From NCBI GenBank assembly GCA_964019055.1, contig OZ025215.1:3592501-3656500 (forward strand): a stretch of 64,000 bases of DNA, given 5' to 3'. Made by a program: the position numbers and the translations under genes. Shown in pieces: positions 43,158 to 53,743 of the stretch. Origin of the DNA: Anthopleura xanthogrammica (taxonomy: Eukaryota; Cnidaria; Anthozoa; Actiniaria; Actiniidae). The notes under the pieces were generated by a model. The model searched no databases. It was given only the letters and a program-made list of their open reading frames with translations, and was not told the DNA's origin. Within the stretch, counting starts at the first letter, position 1. Every line of letters begins with the position of its first letter.

Positions 43158-43760
43158 TACTAGTACCCTTGCATTCAACCATTCTTAGGCTAAAATCAGA
43201 CGTCGGAATTTCAGTACATGAGCCAAACGCATTGAAAACAATGGATAATAAGGCGGTCTTTTTTGATGTCATTAGGTTCGGCTCATGTGAAGATCGACGC
43301 TTGACTTCAGTCTAACAAGCAGAGAATCAGAACAAAGAAAAGTTTCGCAGGTTTTAGATTCACTTACCAAACACGCAACAAGACACTGGTGATTTCAAGT
43401 TTCTCAAATTGGCTTTTAGGTTTCACCTATCGTCCTTTCCACATTTCTGGAACTCAAAAGGTCTCGATTGGTTGTGATGGTATTGAATGATCTTGAATAA
43501 TTATTTTAATTTATTGAAATAGGTTTGAGAAGGAATACCAAAAGTGTACCATGTTTTATCAGGGGTTTAAGATGCCATCAAACAATACAAGCTCAATGCC
43601 ACAGGTTTCATGCATTTATCATTATATATCTGCTCTCGTTTTTATGTTATATTGAGGTGTGGAATGCAGACAGTTTTGTGTGTGTGCAATTAATATATTA
43701 CTAATTTATTCTTTCTATTCATCTGATTTATATTTAAACTTGTTTATTAGATTAATAAAA
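43158..43760 (+). other. 3' UTR region of the ARM-ILEI-SPRY gene
   Basis: Follows the stop codon directly. An AATAAA at 43753-43758, in TTAATAAAAAAAG, is the best candidate poly-A signal. A MITE at 43187-43318 would lie inside this UTR if that signal is used. Confidence 0.45.
43187..43318. mobile_element. MITE, TGAGAAGATCGACG family, copy 2
   Basis: AGACTGAAGTC-type ends with GACGTCGGAATTTCAGTACA on the left and GGCTCATGTGAAGATCGACG on the right. The interior GATGTCATTAGGTTCGGCTC matches 8075-8095 in copy 1. Confidence 0.6.
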
Positions 43761-43911
43761 AAAGATTATGAGAGTTTTACGTTGAGAAATGGGATCTGAC
43801 TGCAAATAGCCCACTTTCGATATTTTAGTTGAGTGATCACGCACAAAGCAATTCAAGGCGAGGTTCCGGAATAATAAAAGAATATTATTTTGATTTCTCC
43901 ATTGTTGGGAA

Positions 43912-44060
43912 GCAAGGGTGCCGTAGTGCGGTTCTCGCCTCTCACCGTTATGGTCCCGGGGTCGATTCCCGAACTCGGCAACGCAAGTGTGTTGAGATCA
44001 GTTGTTGGTTCTCATCTTCGAGGTTACCGGTTTTCCTCCCTCCGCCAAAATAAACCCTAA
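43912..44060 (+). mobile_element. tRNA-derived SINE
   Basis: GGGTGCCGTAGTGCGGTTCT resembles a tRNA 5' half with an A box, and GGGTCGATTCC is a B box with one mismatch 25-30 bases on. It is followed by CGGTTTTCCTCCC, shared with the SINE at 32645. The tail continues towards 44100 without an obvious poly-A. Confidence 0.65.
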
Positions 44061-44235
44061 TTCGATCTGAGCCGTGGTCAGACAGGAGTCATGTGGTGGC
44101 TCTTCGTACGCCGCGTCGAGCTGCGTCTTTCGCAATTCAGCTATTAGAGCTGCATGAAAGGATGATTAGCCACTCCAAATAGTTTCCCCAGAGCTTCAAC
44201 TCAACCAGAATATCGATTGTGGGCTATTCTGGTTA

Positions 44236-44630
44236 TTCAACACTTTCACATTCCCATATCGCTTTGCGTTTTCGGGGGGCAAATACGAAAAAAAAAATCG
44301 TTAATATTACCATGAAGATTAATAAGAATTGAGGAGAAAACATGTAAAAACACATATGCATCTATGATAGATTCTATAAGAATTCACAAAAACCAGATAG
44401 AACGAAAGAAATTTGAATAACTTTTAAGTAAAAGTCATGACATTGTCTGTAACACCAAACGTTTCATTCTCCCATGCGTGTGGAATTAGCTCTGATTAAA
44501 CTGATACTGGATTTTTCATTGATATTAGCAAGCATATCTGCAAGAAGAGTTTTGAATTAAGAAATAATTTTCGCTATTGTTGCCCCCCAAAAACGCAAAG
44601 TATTATGGGGATGTGTAAGTGGTGAATACA
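44236..44630. mobile_element. DNA transposon remnant, ~395 bp
   Basis: The left ACACTTTCACATTCCCATAT with CGCTTTGCGTTTTCGGGGGG is inverted on the right as TGCCCCCCAAAAACGCAAAG with ATGGGGATGTGTAAGTGGTG. The interior is AT-rich and non-coding. Confidence 0.65.
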
Positions 44631-44639
44631 GTAGTAAAT

Positions 44640-45760
44640 GATAGTATTATATTATTATCATAACAATAATTACATTGATCCTTGAGCACTGACCAAAGGA
44701 TTTCATATTTATACCGATAAGTATCTGATAATACTCCATGTACAGGGCATTTTGCATTACAGTAACATTTTTCCTCTGTTCACTACCAAAATCCCTTGCA
44801 TATAATAGATGTCTTACTGGCTAAAAAAGCAAAGAATTCTAGTAAAATGGTAGTACCATCATGCAGAAGGCCTATTATAGTTACACAATGAACTAACGAG
44901 CTAGCAATCAACAAACTTATTTTCACAAGAAAATGTCTTCCTGTAAAATTGCCACTGATACGATATGTGCCCAGACCGTGTTCTAGAAAATAGAATACCA
45001 TGAAATACTGTACTTTACATACCAATGTAACCTGGGAGCTGACAACATGCACACTGCATTATGGTCATACAAAATAGTATATATGGGTCATAGAATCCAC
45101 CAATTGTTTGTGACTTTACTGAGAGATATAGGTGACATTTGTTATTTGCAGTTAGACTCGAAATCCTTGTGTAAAATTCAGCTAGCAATTTGTTCTATAA
45201 TTGTGATTTTTTTAAATACATTACTAGAGACAGCTATACTATTGAAATAACTGAAATTTAGAGAAATAAAATTATTTTAATGTGCCTTTGTTCTGCGCGA
45301 GTTAATTTGATCAATCAGTTTTTGGTTCGAGACGCATCTTTTGCTTTTTTTGATAAGCCGACACGACGGGAAGCAGACCAAATCAGACAACGTAATAATA
45401 ATAATAACAATAGTTTTATTGACAACCAATATCGCAGTCATGAGACTGAATTACACTGGTGAAATATCAAAACACATAAAAACGCTACGTTTGGGAAGTA
45501 TTACAAGTTCCCAATAGAAGCCATAATAGATATTTCTTAAAAAGTTCGGTAATTATAGCGTGGTCTATTAAATGTGTTGCATTTTATCAACCCAATAATT
45601 CAAATTTCCGGGGAATTCATTTTCATCTATAGGTGGAAGTAATGTTTATAAACATTGCAATTGTGATGTTAATGTTCCAACCATTTTAACAATAGGTTTT
45701 GTCACTTTGCTTTGTTGGACTTTTCAATAGATTTCTGATTTCTGGTAAGTCTCAATAGAG
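44640..45760. other. Intergenic, retroposon tail only
   Basis: AATAATAATAATAACAATAG with TTTTATTGACAACCAAT (45393-45430) is, in reverse, an AATAAAA-type element 3' end with a (TTA)n tail. No gene is seen. Confidence 0.4.
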
Positions 45761-45763
45761 GGT

Positions 45764-45902
45764 ATAGACCCCTTGCAGCACGTCGGAATGCAGCTCGATC
45801 AATTTGGAGGAAAAAACAATAGGTTCCAATTCTCAGGAGATTGAAATTCTTTTGTTTTGCCCTCCAAATTGAGCTGCATTCCGACGTGCTGCTAGGGGTC
45901 TA
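45764..45902. mobile_element. MITE, CTCCAAATTGAGC family, intact copy
   Basis: TAGACCCCTTGCAGCACGTC, GGAATGCAGCTC and AATTTGGAGG are inverted as CCTCCAAATTGAGCTGCATT, CCGACGTGCTGC and TAGGGGTCTA. It is 139 bp, and most of its length is palindromic. Confidence 0.8.
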
Positions 45903-45990
45903 TTGGACAATTTTATTCAACATAGCTTCAAAGTTGGTTTTTACTAGATTTTATTTGAAAAAATTTTTCATCGATGAGTTCAAATGTTAT

Positions 45991-46134
45991 TTATATGCCA
46001 GATAACTCATGTGGAATCAATCCATTGTCGCCGAAGAAAAGAATGCTGACCTTTCCAGGACCGAGATGTCCTGGAAACGAGAGCACTATACTTCCGTATG
46101 CACTTTCCTGATCAATCTGAAGCTGCACTTCCAT
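45991..46134 (-). other. Possible coding fragment of unknown gene
   Basis: The reverse strand reads 47 codons with protein-like composition (SIVLSFPGHLGPGKVSILFF, then GDNGLIPHELS) ending in a stop. It starts at an internal ATG; an in-frame stop lies four codons upstream of that ATG. It could be a last exon, a pseudogene remnant or chance. I do not recognise the family. Confidence 0.25.
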
Positions 46135-46139
46135 CCGCT

Positions 46140-47896
46140 GTTTTCATCGTGCAACTGAGGTAAGAGTAAGTCATTGTGGTAAACTAGCATGCAATTGAAT
46201 GTATCATTCGCAGAAATTGTACATATCGCTTCGAATTCTTATTCATAATCTTAATGGCATTCATGCAGACAAACATTTTAATATATGTATCAAAGTCTTC
46301 TTTTGAGTGATCGTGAGAGTTGGTCGAGACATCCTAAAATGTGAGCGAGACTCACCATTCATTTTGTTTCTCTTTTCTCTGTCCTCTCCTAAAATTAATT
46401 TGCTTCTGCATTTTTTGGCTTCCATTGATAAAGGTAACTAACACATACAAGCTCCATCATTTGAAGTGGGGTGGCCGACAAGGATAATTTATTGAAAGTT
46501 GAACTACAAGATAGTCGAATCAAAAATCACGTGCGCGCAAAACACAAACTAAATTCTCTTTTTGCAACTTTTGAATTTTGCTTTAACTTTAGTTTAGTTT
46601 AATCTTTAATTTAGTGAAATAATTCGCTTTTGCCATTTTTGCTTGATTGACTTTCGCTTTAGTTGTTCGTGCTTCGGTGACTTTGATCTCTTCCGCTTTA
46701 TAGACTGAATCGATCAAATCCATGGTAGGTTTTTTTTTGAAGATTCTTTATCATTATTTTTAACAGACACCGGGATAGGTTAGAGTAAGAAGAACCGTAG
46801 GCCCTTTCAAAATCTTTCAAAAGTTTTTTTAAAATATAATATAAAATATTTCTCATAAAACTATATGCCCAAAAGAATATATTTAATATCTAAAACGGTT
46901 GCAAAATCAACCTGGCGAATTTTGTCTGGTAATTCTCTCCCCCTGGCTTTTGTGGTTTGTCTTGCAGAGCTACAAATCGTGCAGTCTCTTTCTAGGTAGA
47001 GCTTGTAATTTTAGTTTATTTGAGAATCATTTGAGAATACATCTCAATATTAGCAAGTCTGGCAAATTTGAATACCAGGTGATCTGAAATCTAGGCGCGC
47101 AATGCATTATTCGTCACAGCGAAAATTTCCAAGTGTTTTCTATTATCTCTTGTCAAAATGAAATGTTTTCCAACAACAACGAAGAAATATGCCTTTTCTA
47201 AAAGGTATTTGGCGAATATTTGCACGGATGAGTTTTATTTTCTTTATTTTGGAGCAAAAGCTGTTATAAATCGAGCCGAAAACCTGCAGGAACAAGGACA
47301 CATTGAGCTACGAACAAAATGTTCGCTGATTTCTGGAAGAAGTGAAACTATGAACTTTCAAGTGTCAAAATTTTACAACTGAGAATGTATGGTTACAGCG
47401 ATTTACTTAGTCTTTTGCATGCGCGTACTGATTTTTGATTGGATCGACCCGCGATTTAGCATTTTGACTTGACTTCGAATAAAACCGTTCTCAGGCCTCC
47501 TTAATTATCTAAAATGAACGAGCCTTTGTTGAAGTGCACCTAATGCCTGATACAATACTTTCAGTATTGATTCTACATTAAGTGAATAGTTGAATGGTAA
47601 AATATTTCTTCAAGTGCTAAGTCTGTAAGTTTATGTTAATGATTGTGACGTCGTACTGCGTCACACTTTAGCTTAATCGCAGGATGACGATTCATGACAG
47701 TCTTAGTTTACTTAGGTTAACTTTCCAAACATGCTTGTACTCTTGTAGAATTGAAAATTAAACGAGACTTACCTTGACCTCGGCTTTTCTGATTAGGTAA
47801 AGGTGGATAATCACCTAGAATGTTCGTGCTTCAGTTAATCGTATTCCCGTCACTTCCCTAGGTACTCTACAAGAGAAACTACTGGCTTGAATTAAC
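46140..47896. other. Intergenic, upstream of the 206-codon gene
   Basis: No conserved-looking frame. The CTTCCCTAG ending at about 47861, before GTACTCTACAAG, could be a 3' splice site of a 5' UTR intron for the gene that starts at 47897, but I cannot place a matching donor. Confidence 0.3.
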
Positions 47897-48517
47897 ATGT
47901 CCGCTGAAGAAATTAGAGTCGGCCAGCTTGAGAGCACACGCATACAACTAAAAGGAATTGATGCTGTAAAAGTAACAGTTAGAGATACACACCATGCAAA
48001 AACAAATTTTTACATCAAGCAGAGCCGGCAATTCTTCCCAAACACAAAGCTACCCACCTACCTCGACTGCCCTTACTTCTTAGCACTTGCACGTTTGGTA
48101 TGCTTTGCAAGTGTGTTCGGATTTTTGGGTGCTATTGGTGTGGCCCCAAAGGAGCTTCCGTTGGGTTTTTTGGTTGCTTGTGTAATTTTCCTCTTAATTT
48201 ACTGCCAGCACGAGTGGGTGAATCAAAATTCTCTCCCATTTGTTCGGAGACAGCCTGTGATCGACGGTCAGCGAGATCCCAACTCGTTTTACGAACTAAC
48301 TGTCACAGAACTCAAGGGTGTGGCTCTAGAAAATTATCAAGCTGATATTGGCTTTGTCAAGCTGCGTCAGGGAAAGATCAAGTTCCAGGCATTCAACAAG
48401 GCCGCAGCTAATAGAATGTCAAGGGCTGTATGTAATTCGCGGGCGATGCTGTTTTTCTTTCTCTTGATGACTGCTCTCAACATCTTTTTTGTGGTGGAAG
48501 CTTATTCGAAATACTGA
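47897..48517 (+). CDS. Orphan membrane protein, 206 residues, intronless
   Basis: Complete frame from ATG to TGA. The soluble N-terminus (1-57) is followed by hydrophobic segments at about 58-80 and 88-104. A ~75-residue polar region (105-182) contains GQRDPNSFYELTVTELKGVA and KLRQGKIKFQAFNKAA. A C-terminal segment (183-201) precedes the short tail EAYSKY. No signal peptide or catalytic motif is seen. Codon use and composition look like a real gene, and the region 3' of codon 111 is duplicated intact at 56309. I do not recognise the family. An ER or endosomal membrane protein would fit; this is inference only. Confidence 0.75.
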   Translation: MSAEEIRVGQLESTRIQLKGIDAVKVTVRDTHHAKTNFYIKQSRQFFPNTKLPTYLDCPYFLALARLVCFASVFGFLGAIGVAPKELPLGFLVACVIFLLIYCQHEWVNQNSLPFVRRQPVIDGQRDPNSFYELTVTELKGVALENYQADIGFVKLRQGKIKFQAFNKAAANRMSRAVCNSRAMLFFFLLMTALNIFFVVEAYSKY

Positions 48518-48541
48518 CTTTACTTTGATATTGCGTGACTT

Positions 48542-48840
48542 ATAGACTCCTTGCACGTGACGTCAGAGCTGCTCAATTTGGAGGACAAAACAAAAGAATT
48601 TTAATCTCCTGAGGATTGGAACCTATTGTTTTGCCCTCCAAATCGCAGGGGAGGATTTAGGGGTGCGCCGACGGGGCCGCGGCCCTTCCCCATCTTAAAA
48701 GATGTATTTTCTTTCAATTTGGCAAAATGAAAAATTTGCATACAGTCTTGAAGATTTTCTTTCAGGACGAAGTTTTCCGGCCCACCCTTTCTTTCATTCC
48801 TGGATCCGCCACTGCATTCCGACGTGATGCATGGGGTCTA
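48542..48840. mobile_element. MITE, CTCCAAATTGAGC family, with nested insertion
   Basis: The ends TAGACTCCTTGCACGTGACG and GCATTCCGACGTGATGCATG with GGGGTCTA are those of the 45764 element. At the point where that element reads CTCCAAATTGAGCTGCATTC, this one is interrupted from about 48643 to 48812 by a CAGGGGAGGATTTAGG...GGATCCGCCACTG segment, a diverged CAGGGGCGGATCC-type element. The duplicate is at 56620-56918. Confidence 0.75.
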
Positions 48841-49341
48841 TATATAACCGAACTTTGTAGTAATGTATCTTTTTACATTTTATCACATAACTCTGCACTT
48901 GTAGTGTCACACTTTTACGAAGAGGAATGTTAATTAAACTACACGCTATATAGTGTAGTTTAACACGTATTTCTATAATCTTGTTTACACTTTTTTCAAT
49001 AAGGTTAGTCATCTGACAAGCTACAAAGCTGAGACCGTCAAGAATTATGGGTAGATTTATAGATTTTATGTTTCGACTGCTTGATATAATAACTGTTTAT
49101 GAATTTGAGATATTTGTATAGGTAATAATATGGTTTCGAGTTCAATTTGGGATTAATTTGCACGAGTGTGTTTTTCAAAGAGTTCAAATTGCACGAGACC
49201 GTAAATCACTACCTTTTAAGCCGTTTTCACCGCTTAAACTTGTTCCTTCGCGATCGGAAAATGCATAGTCTTGATGCTAAATAATGTTATCAACAACAGA
49301 ATCAAAAAAAAATTGGTTTCAAGACCGTTTTCGGAAATACT

Positions 49342-49682
49342 CCAGTTTCACATTCGGTGGAAACCGCTGTTTTTGAAGAACACAGACTCATTTGCACAGG
49401 GTTAGCCTCGTTTATAAGTCATCTATTCAAATACACCATTAAAAGTCCGTGGGATTGGTATTATTCAACTTGCACATTCTTTACATTACAGTTGGCTGTT
49501 GCTAATGATTTGCAAAAGTCAACCGTAATGTAAAGAATGTGTAAGTTGAACAATACCAATGTTTTGAAATCCCACGGACTTTTAATAACGTTGTTGAATA
49601 GCTGACTTATAGACGAGGCTAAGCCTGTGCAAATGAGTCTGTGGTCTTCAAAAACAGCGGTTTCCATCGAATGTGAAACTGG
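49342..49682. mobile_element. Long palindromic MITE, ~340 bp
   Basis: CCAGTTTCACATTCGGTGGA, AACCGCTGTTTTTGAAGAAC and AAAAGTCCGTGGGATTGGTA on the left arm are mirrored by ACCAATGTTTTGAAATCCCA, CGGACTTTTAAT, AAAAACAGCGGTTTCCATCG and AATGTGAAACTGG. The arms are about 155 bases with a ~30-base loop. The duplicate is at 57420-57760. Confidence 0.8.
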
Positions 49683-49904
49683 TGTATTGTAATTTGCATT
49701 GTGTTACACTTTTTTGCACTGTGTTACAGATTTTTGCACTGTGTTACACTTGAACTGCGCTGCTCTAAGCCAATCAAATTCGAGTAATTTTTTCATGTAT
49801 ATTATTATACCAGTACAGTTTCACTTCCTGTGAGCATCCACAAGCTGGAATTTGGATCAAAAAAATTTACTTTTTGATCCAGCTAAATACACTTTAAAGC
49901 TTGG

Positions 49905-50235
49905 TTCACAATAGCGTCGTTATCGTAATCAACATACGCAGACTCATTAGCGTATTGGTGGGTTTCAATCAGCTGATAAAAGTCTTTGAATCTCATTATC
50001 TGCTCCAAATGGTGGTCAAACACTGACCACCATGTGCTGTCAGCCAGATAGAATTCTATTGAAACCTTGTAATTCAGCTGATGAACATTCCACACGAGAC
50101 AGGAAATGACGTCAAGTGAAGCCCAGCTATTGCTTATTAACAGTGCTTGTCTTTTTTGAGTCACAGGTGATAAAAGCGATACTGAGTCTGCGTGTATTGT
50201 TTACGATTACGATTACAATGCTAGTGTGAACTTGA
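49905..50235 (-). mobile_element. DNA transposon fragment with residual coding sequence
   Basis: The ends GGTTCACAATAGCGTCGTTA with TCGTAATC on the left and GATTACGATTACAATGCTAG with TGTGAAC on the right are imperfect inverted copies. The interior encodes, on the reverse strand, the same TWWSVFDHHLEQIMRFKDFY peptide as at 40826-41015. The ends suggest a deleted DNA transposon carrying a piece of its own protein. The duplicate is at 57983-58313. Confidence 0.55.
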
Positions 50236-50609
50236 CATAAAGTGCATATAAGCCCTACAAGATGCCTTCGTCATTTGAAAGCCATTATAAAATCAATATT
50301 TTAAAATAGCTGTTATAAATCTCGCGTTCTGATTGGTTTGGGGCGCGTGCATTATGAGAGCACACAGCACGCGCGCGCACTTTGTATTGCGCCATTCGTA
50401 TCCAGAATAACAATCGTAGTAATTAATTGTATTTCATAAAAGAAATAAAAATATTGCTTGCTGTGCTTTGTGCAGTTATAAAGCACTTGGGGATCGGCAG
50501 AGCACTCGAGAAATGATGAGAAGCACTCCACTACACGTCGTGCTTCTCCTAACACTTCTACTATTACAGTAGCACACGCGCGCGTTTTCTATTTCTTCAA
50601 TAATGGCGT

Positions 50610-50990
50610 TACCCTGCTTGGCAGAGCTTTCCTTATTACTCTTCTCTAACGAGAAGGAAAGGAAACTTCTGCACGGATCTGCTCGAAATTCTGTCGGTCA
50701 TGCGCAGAAATGCAACGTCATCAGATCGTCACTTCCGGTGAAGTGGCAACGCAGATTCAGACAATGCCAGCGGATAAAATCATCGCGGGCTCGCAAACAG
50801 TCAACGACTATTTCATATCGTGACATGCGTGAAAATTCATCCTGGTTCTATCGATTTTGAAAAAACTTGTCGAGAGTTAATTTATTCATCCAGAGTTTTG
50901 GACAGCTTCGAGCATATCCGTGCAGAGGTTTCCTTTCCTTCTCGTTAGAGGAGAGAATTAAGAAAACCTCTGCCAAGCAGGGTATAATGG
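50610..50990. mobile_element. Foldback element with ~75-base arms
   Basis: CCCTGCTTGGCAGAGCTTTC, TTCTCTAACGAGAAGGAAAG and CTTCTGCACGGATCTGCTCG on the left are inverted as CGAGCATATCCGTGCAGAGG, CTTTCCTTCTCGTTAGAGGA and CCTCTGCCAAGCAGGG on the right. It lies about 115 bases beyond the EXOSC3 stop codon, so probably in or near its 3' UTR. The duplicate is at 58688-59068. Confidence 0.7.
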
Positions 50991-51105
50991 CATGCATCAG
51001 ATTGGCAATGGCTGTAATCCAGAACAAGATATATTGTTGGAGCCTTGCAAGAGAGAGCAGAACAGTAGTGCATAAGGCACTCAATGACTTGGATTTCCCC
51101 CCTCA

Positions 51106-51731
51106 CTACATGATCCCTTCAACAAGTTGTCTGACCATTGTATGCATCTGCTTGTCTGTCATATACTCAGCATTAGTGATGGCATTGGATATTGCAATTA
51201 CATGGGCTGATGTTTTTGCGTTTATCCAGACCCTTCCATTAGAACCCACGGTACATTCAAATGAGAAATATTTGCCAAGGAGTGGAAGTAGAGTGAACTC
51301 CTTGTTTAACAACCTAAAAAAAATCAAACAAGAAAGTTTGAATAGAACGCTTTTCACTAATTCACTAATTCACATGATACCATGGTTCCAAGTTGAAGTT
51401 GGCCTTGATGTGCTCATACAACAACAACAACAACAACCTTTATTACCATTAATTTCCAAATATGAATTTACAAGTTATAGAAAAATAGTGAAACAGTACA
51501 AGGTTAAAGTTATTCAGAAAATAACTAAGAAGCTAATCGAGCTGAGTAACTATATAAATATTACATAATCATGTTTTTAAATGGTTGGCAATAAAGACCG
51601 GAAGAAAAAAAAAGAATCTATATTAATAGCAAAAATATAAATGTATTCAAAAGAACACAGAGATGTACAGAAAATAAGTATGTAAATGAATTGTAAATAA
51701 TAAATTACATTTATTCATACATTTACTATAT

Positions 51732-51778
<47 letters not shown>

Positions 51779-53581
51779 GTTAAAAACAAACAAACAAACA
51801 AATAATAAATAGAATTTCCTGTACAGTCAGTGTCCACAATGCTAAAATGAATAAAAATAATTGAGTCACAGTTGGCATCCAAAAATTTAGAAATTTTATT
51901 TTATCATCTTTCAAGTCAGTTTTCAATCCTTTTTATCCATTTTAGCAAATAATAAATAATGAAAAAATAAATGGGATTTTACAGTGGCCTTACTACAGAG
52001 TAGCTCTTCATCCACTAGTTGGACTTGATGAGCCATGGCTCCCCTCCCCTCCCCTCCCCTCATGCAAAACTAGCCAGTCATACTTATATTTTGGGAATAT
52101 TATCTCATAGAGTATTTGAGAATATTAGCGACCTTCAGATTCGACTACGAGTATGAGAACGAGTACGAGTACGAGTTTTGAAATTGGCCCTGTGCTCGTT
52201 CTTAACACTGAATCGTATTCGATTTTCTATTTTTAATAATCTAAAGTTTCAATCTACGTACTCTACCACGGCTACGAAATTATAGTGCAAATCTTTGAGA
52301 GTTTAAAACTCGTACTCGTACTCGTTCTCGTACTTGTAGTCAGATCTGAAGGTCGCTATTATCTCTCCTCTGAGGTCTCGGGTTTGATTTCCAGACTTGA
52401 CATCAATGTGAGACTTTGTTAGTTGTCTTACTTGATTTGAGGGTTTTTCACCAGATTTTAGGGTATTGATAAAATTTGAAAGTTACAAATAGAACAGGCA
52501 TGGCTTTCACAGCAATGCCTTATGAGGCAAAGTATTTAAACAAAACAGGCATGCCTTTCACAGTAATGACAACACACAGAATAAATTGAAAGAAAACTGA
52601 AATTAAACAAGTGTAAAGAAAAGCATGATCTGTAGGCAAACAACCAATATAGTCAATTCAAAAAACATTGTCATCAATTGGCTCAAGCCTACGCGACTGG
52701 ACATAAATAGAGTACATCTACACTGTATGGATAGACACCTCTGAAGAAGTTTTAAATTAAATTCTTTTTACTGATTACATGTAGATCTATATGCCCAGAT
52801 CTATATGCCCGGAACTTCGCTGGTGAAAATACAGTATTTTAATGACTTAACAGTTTCCAAATTGGGAACGTTTTTGACTGAATATTAGTCATATAGACTT
52901 TTTTTTCCTTTTTCAGAACCGGAAGAATAAATTTAAAGGGCTGCTGTTTATATTATTTTATTATAAGTAAGCAAAAATAACTACTTTAGAGCAAATAATT
53001 AAATGCTTCAGTGATTTCTACCCATACTCTAATTTGCTCTGGTTGTGAAAGCGTGATTGTGTTGATGACAACCTTTTTTGAATTGACTGTACATTATAAT
53101 CATCCTAAACATTGCATGAGATTATATTTTGTCTGAAAACATTAGAGAACATTTATTATTCATGGAGGAAAGATGGTTGGTTAAAAAATTAGTTTCATTC
53201 AACTCATTCCCCCCCGTCCCCCCCCCCCCCCCCCCTTTTGAAACAAAAAATTACAATTTGGATCCCCTGCTCTCTCCCCTAACAAATTATGAAAAAAGTG
53301 CAGTGTAAAATCTCACAAATCCATACTTCTCTTACAGTGTAAATAGGGCCCTTCTATAGGAAATGGCAAAAAAATTTAAGGTCAACCATTAACCCCCCTC
53401 AGAAAATAATGAGTGGTTCATTAAACACTTACTTTCTGGAGAGTCCAAGAGAACATGGAAACATAAATCCCCCATTTAATGGTCCAAGAACTGTGCTGTG
53501 TCCACTGCCATCTGTGCAGTCTAACTCTGGTTCCATGTCTTTATTAGCCACTGCAAGTCTGGCATACACTATGTCTCCAAT
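51106..53581 (-). CDS. EXOSC3: EXOSC3 (RRP40), last two exons, copy 1 (5' exons not seen)
   Basis: Exon 53433-53581 (GT donor GTAAGT, AG acceptor) encodes IGDIVYARLAVANKDMEPEL, then a Gly-rich strand and PCSLGLSRK. It joins in phase 2 to the last exon 51106-51313, giving LLNKEF, then CTVGSNGRVWINAKTSAHVI and TNAEYMTDKQMHTMVRQLVE, then a stop. These match the end of the S1 domain (VANKDMEPE) and the KH domain (GxNGRxW) of RRP40, a cap subunit of the RNA exosome in nucleus and cytoplasm. I found no N-terminal exons between 53582 and 56308. The copy is therefore probably a 3' gene fragment left by the duplication, unless its 5' exons are unrecognised. The 3' UTR runs into the foldback element at 50610-50990. 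Confidence 0.88.
51415..51600 (-). mobile_element. Retroposon 3' end with (TTG)n tail, in EXOSC3 intron
   Basis: In reverse, the sequence runs ATAACTTGTAAATTCATATT, then GGTAATAAAGGTTGTTGTTG: an AATAAAG signal followed by a trinucleotide tail, as in LINE or SINE 3' ends. The 5' limit is unclear. The duplicate begins at 59493. Confidence 0.5.
51730..51778 (+). repeat. (TAA)n microsatellite
   Basis: About 16 TAA units, followed by a short (AAAC)n run. The duplicated copy is at about 59810-59856. Confidence 0.85.
52110..52370. mobile_element. Palindromic MITE, ACGAGTACGAGT arms
   Basis: TAGCGACCTTCAGATTCGAC, TACGAGTATGAGAACGAGTA and CGAGTACGAGTTTT on the left are inverted as AAAACTCGTACTCGTACTCG, TTCTCGTACTTGTAGTCAGA and TCTGAAGGTCGCTA on the right. 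Each arm carries a hexamer (GAGTAC) micro-array. The duplicate is at 60188-60448. Confidence 0.7.
52360..52490 (+). mobile_element. Degenerate SINE
   Basis: TCGGGTTTGATTTCCAGACT resembles a decayed B box (GGTTTGATTTCC) and is followed by GAGGGTTTTTCACCAGATTT, similar to the body of the SINE at 32645. The A box is not clear. The duplicate is at about 60438. Confidence 0.4.
52646..53094. mobile_element. Family X-related DNA transposon remnant
   Basis: The left AATATAGTCAATTCAAAAAA with CATTGTCATCA is inverted on the right (GATGACAACCTTTTTTGAAT with TGACTGTACATT). The ends resemble those of the elements at 6547-6844 and 10080-10840, differing mainly at CTATTTC versus CAATTC. The interior is non-coding. 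The duplicate is at 60724-61172. Confidence 0.6.
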
Positions 53582-53743
53582 CTAAAAAAAAAGAAGATAT
53601 AGCAGGTTTATTAGTAAAAGATTTACAAGTTATCTATTAATTTATTTCAGTATATTATAAGCATTTAGGAACTGATATATCAATTCCAAGGAGATCCAAC
53701 AATAGGATACAAAATCCCTTACAAAATCCCAACAGGTCGAACT

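Noticed and set aside
50867..51568. 233-codon plus-strand frame (and its duplicate at 58945-59646)
   Set aside because: It runs antisense over the EXOSC3 last exon, the foldback element and a (CAA)n tail; the real coding signal is on the other strand.
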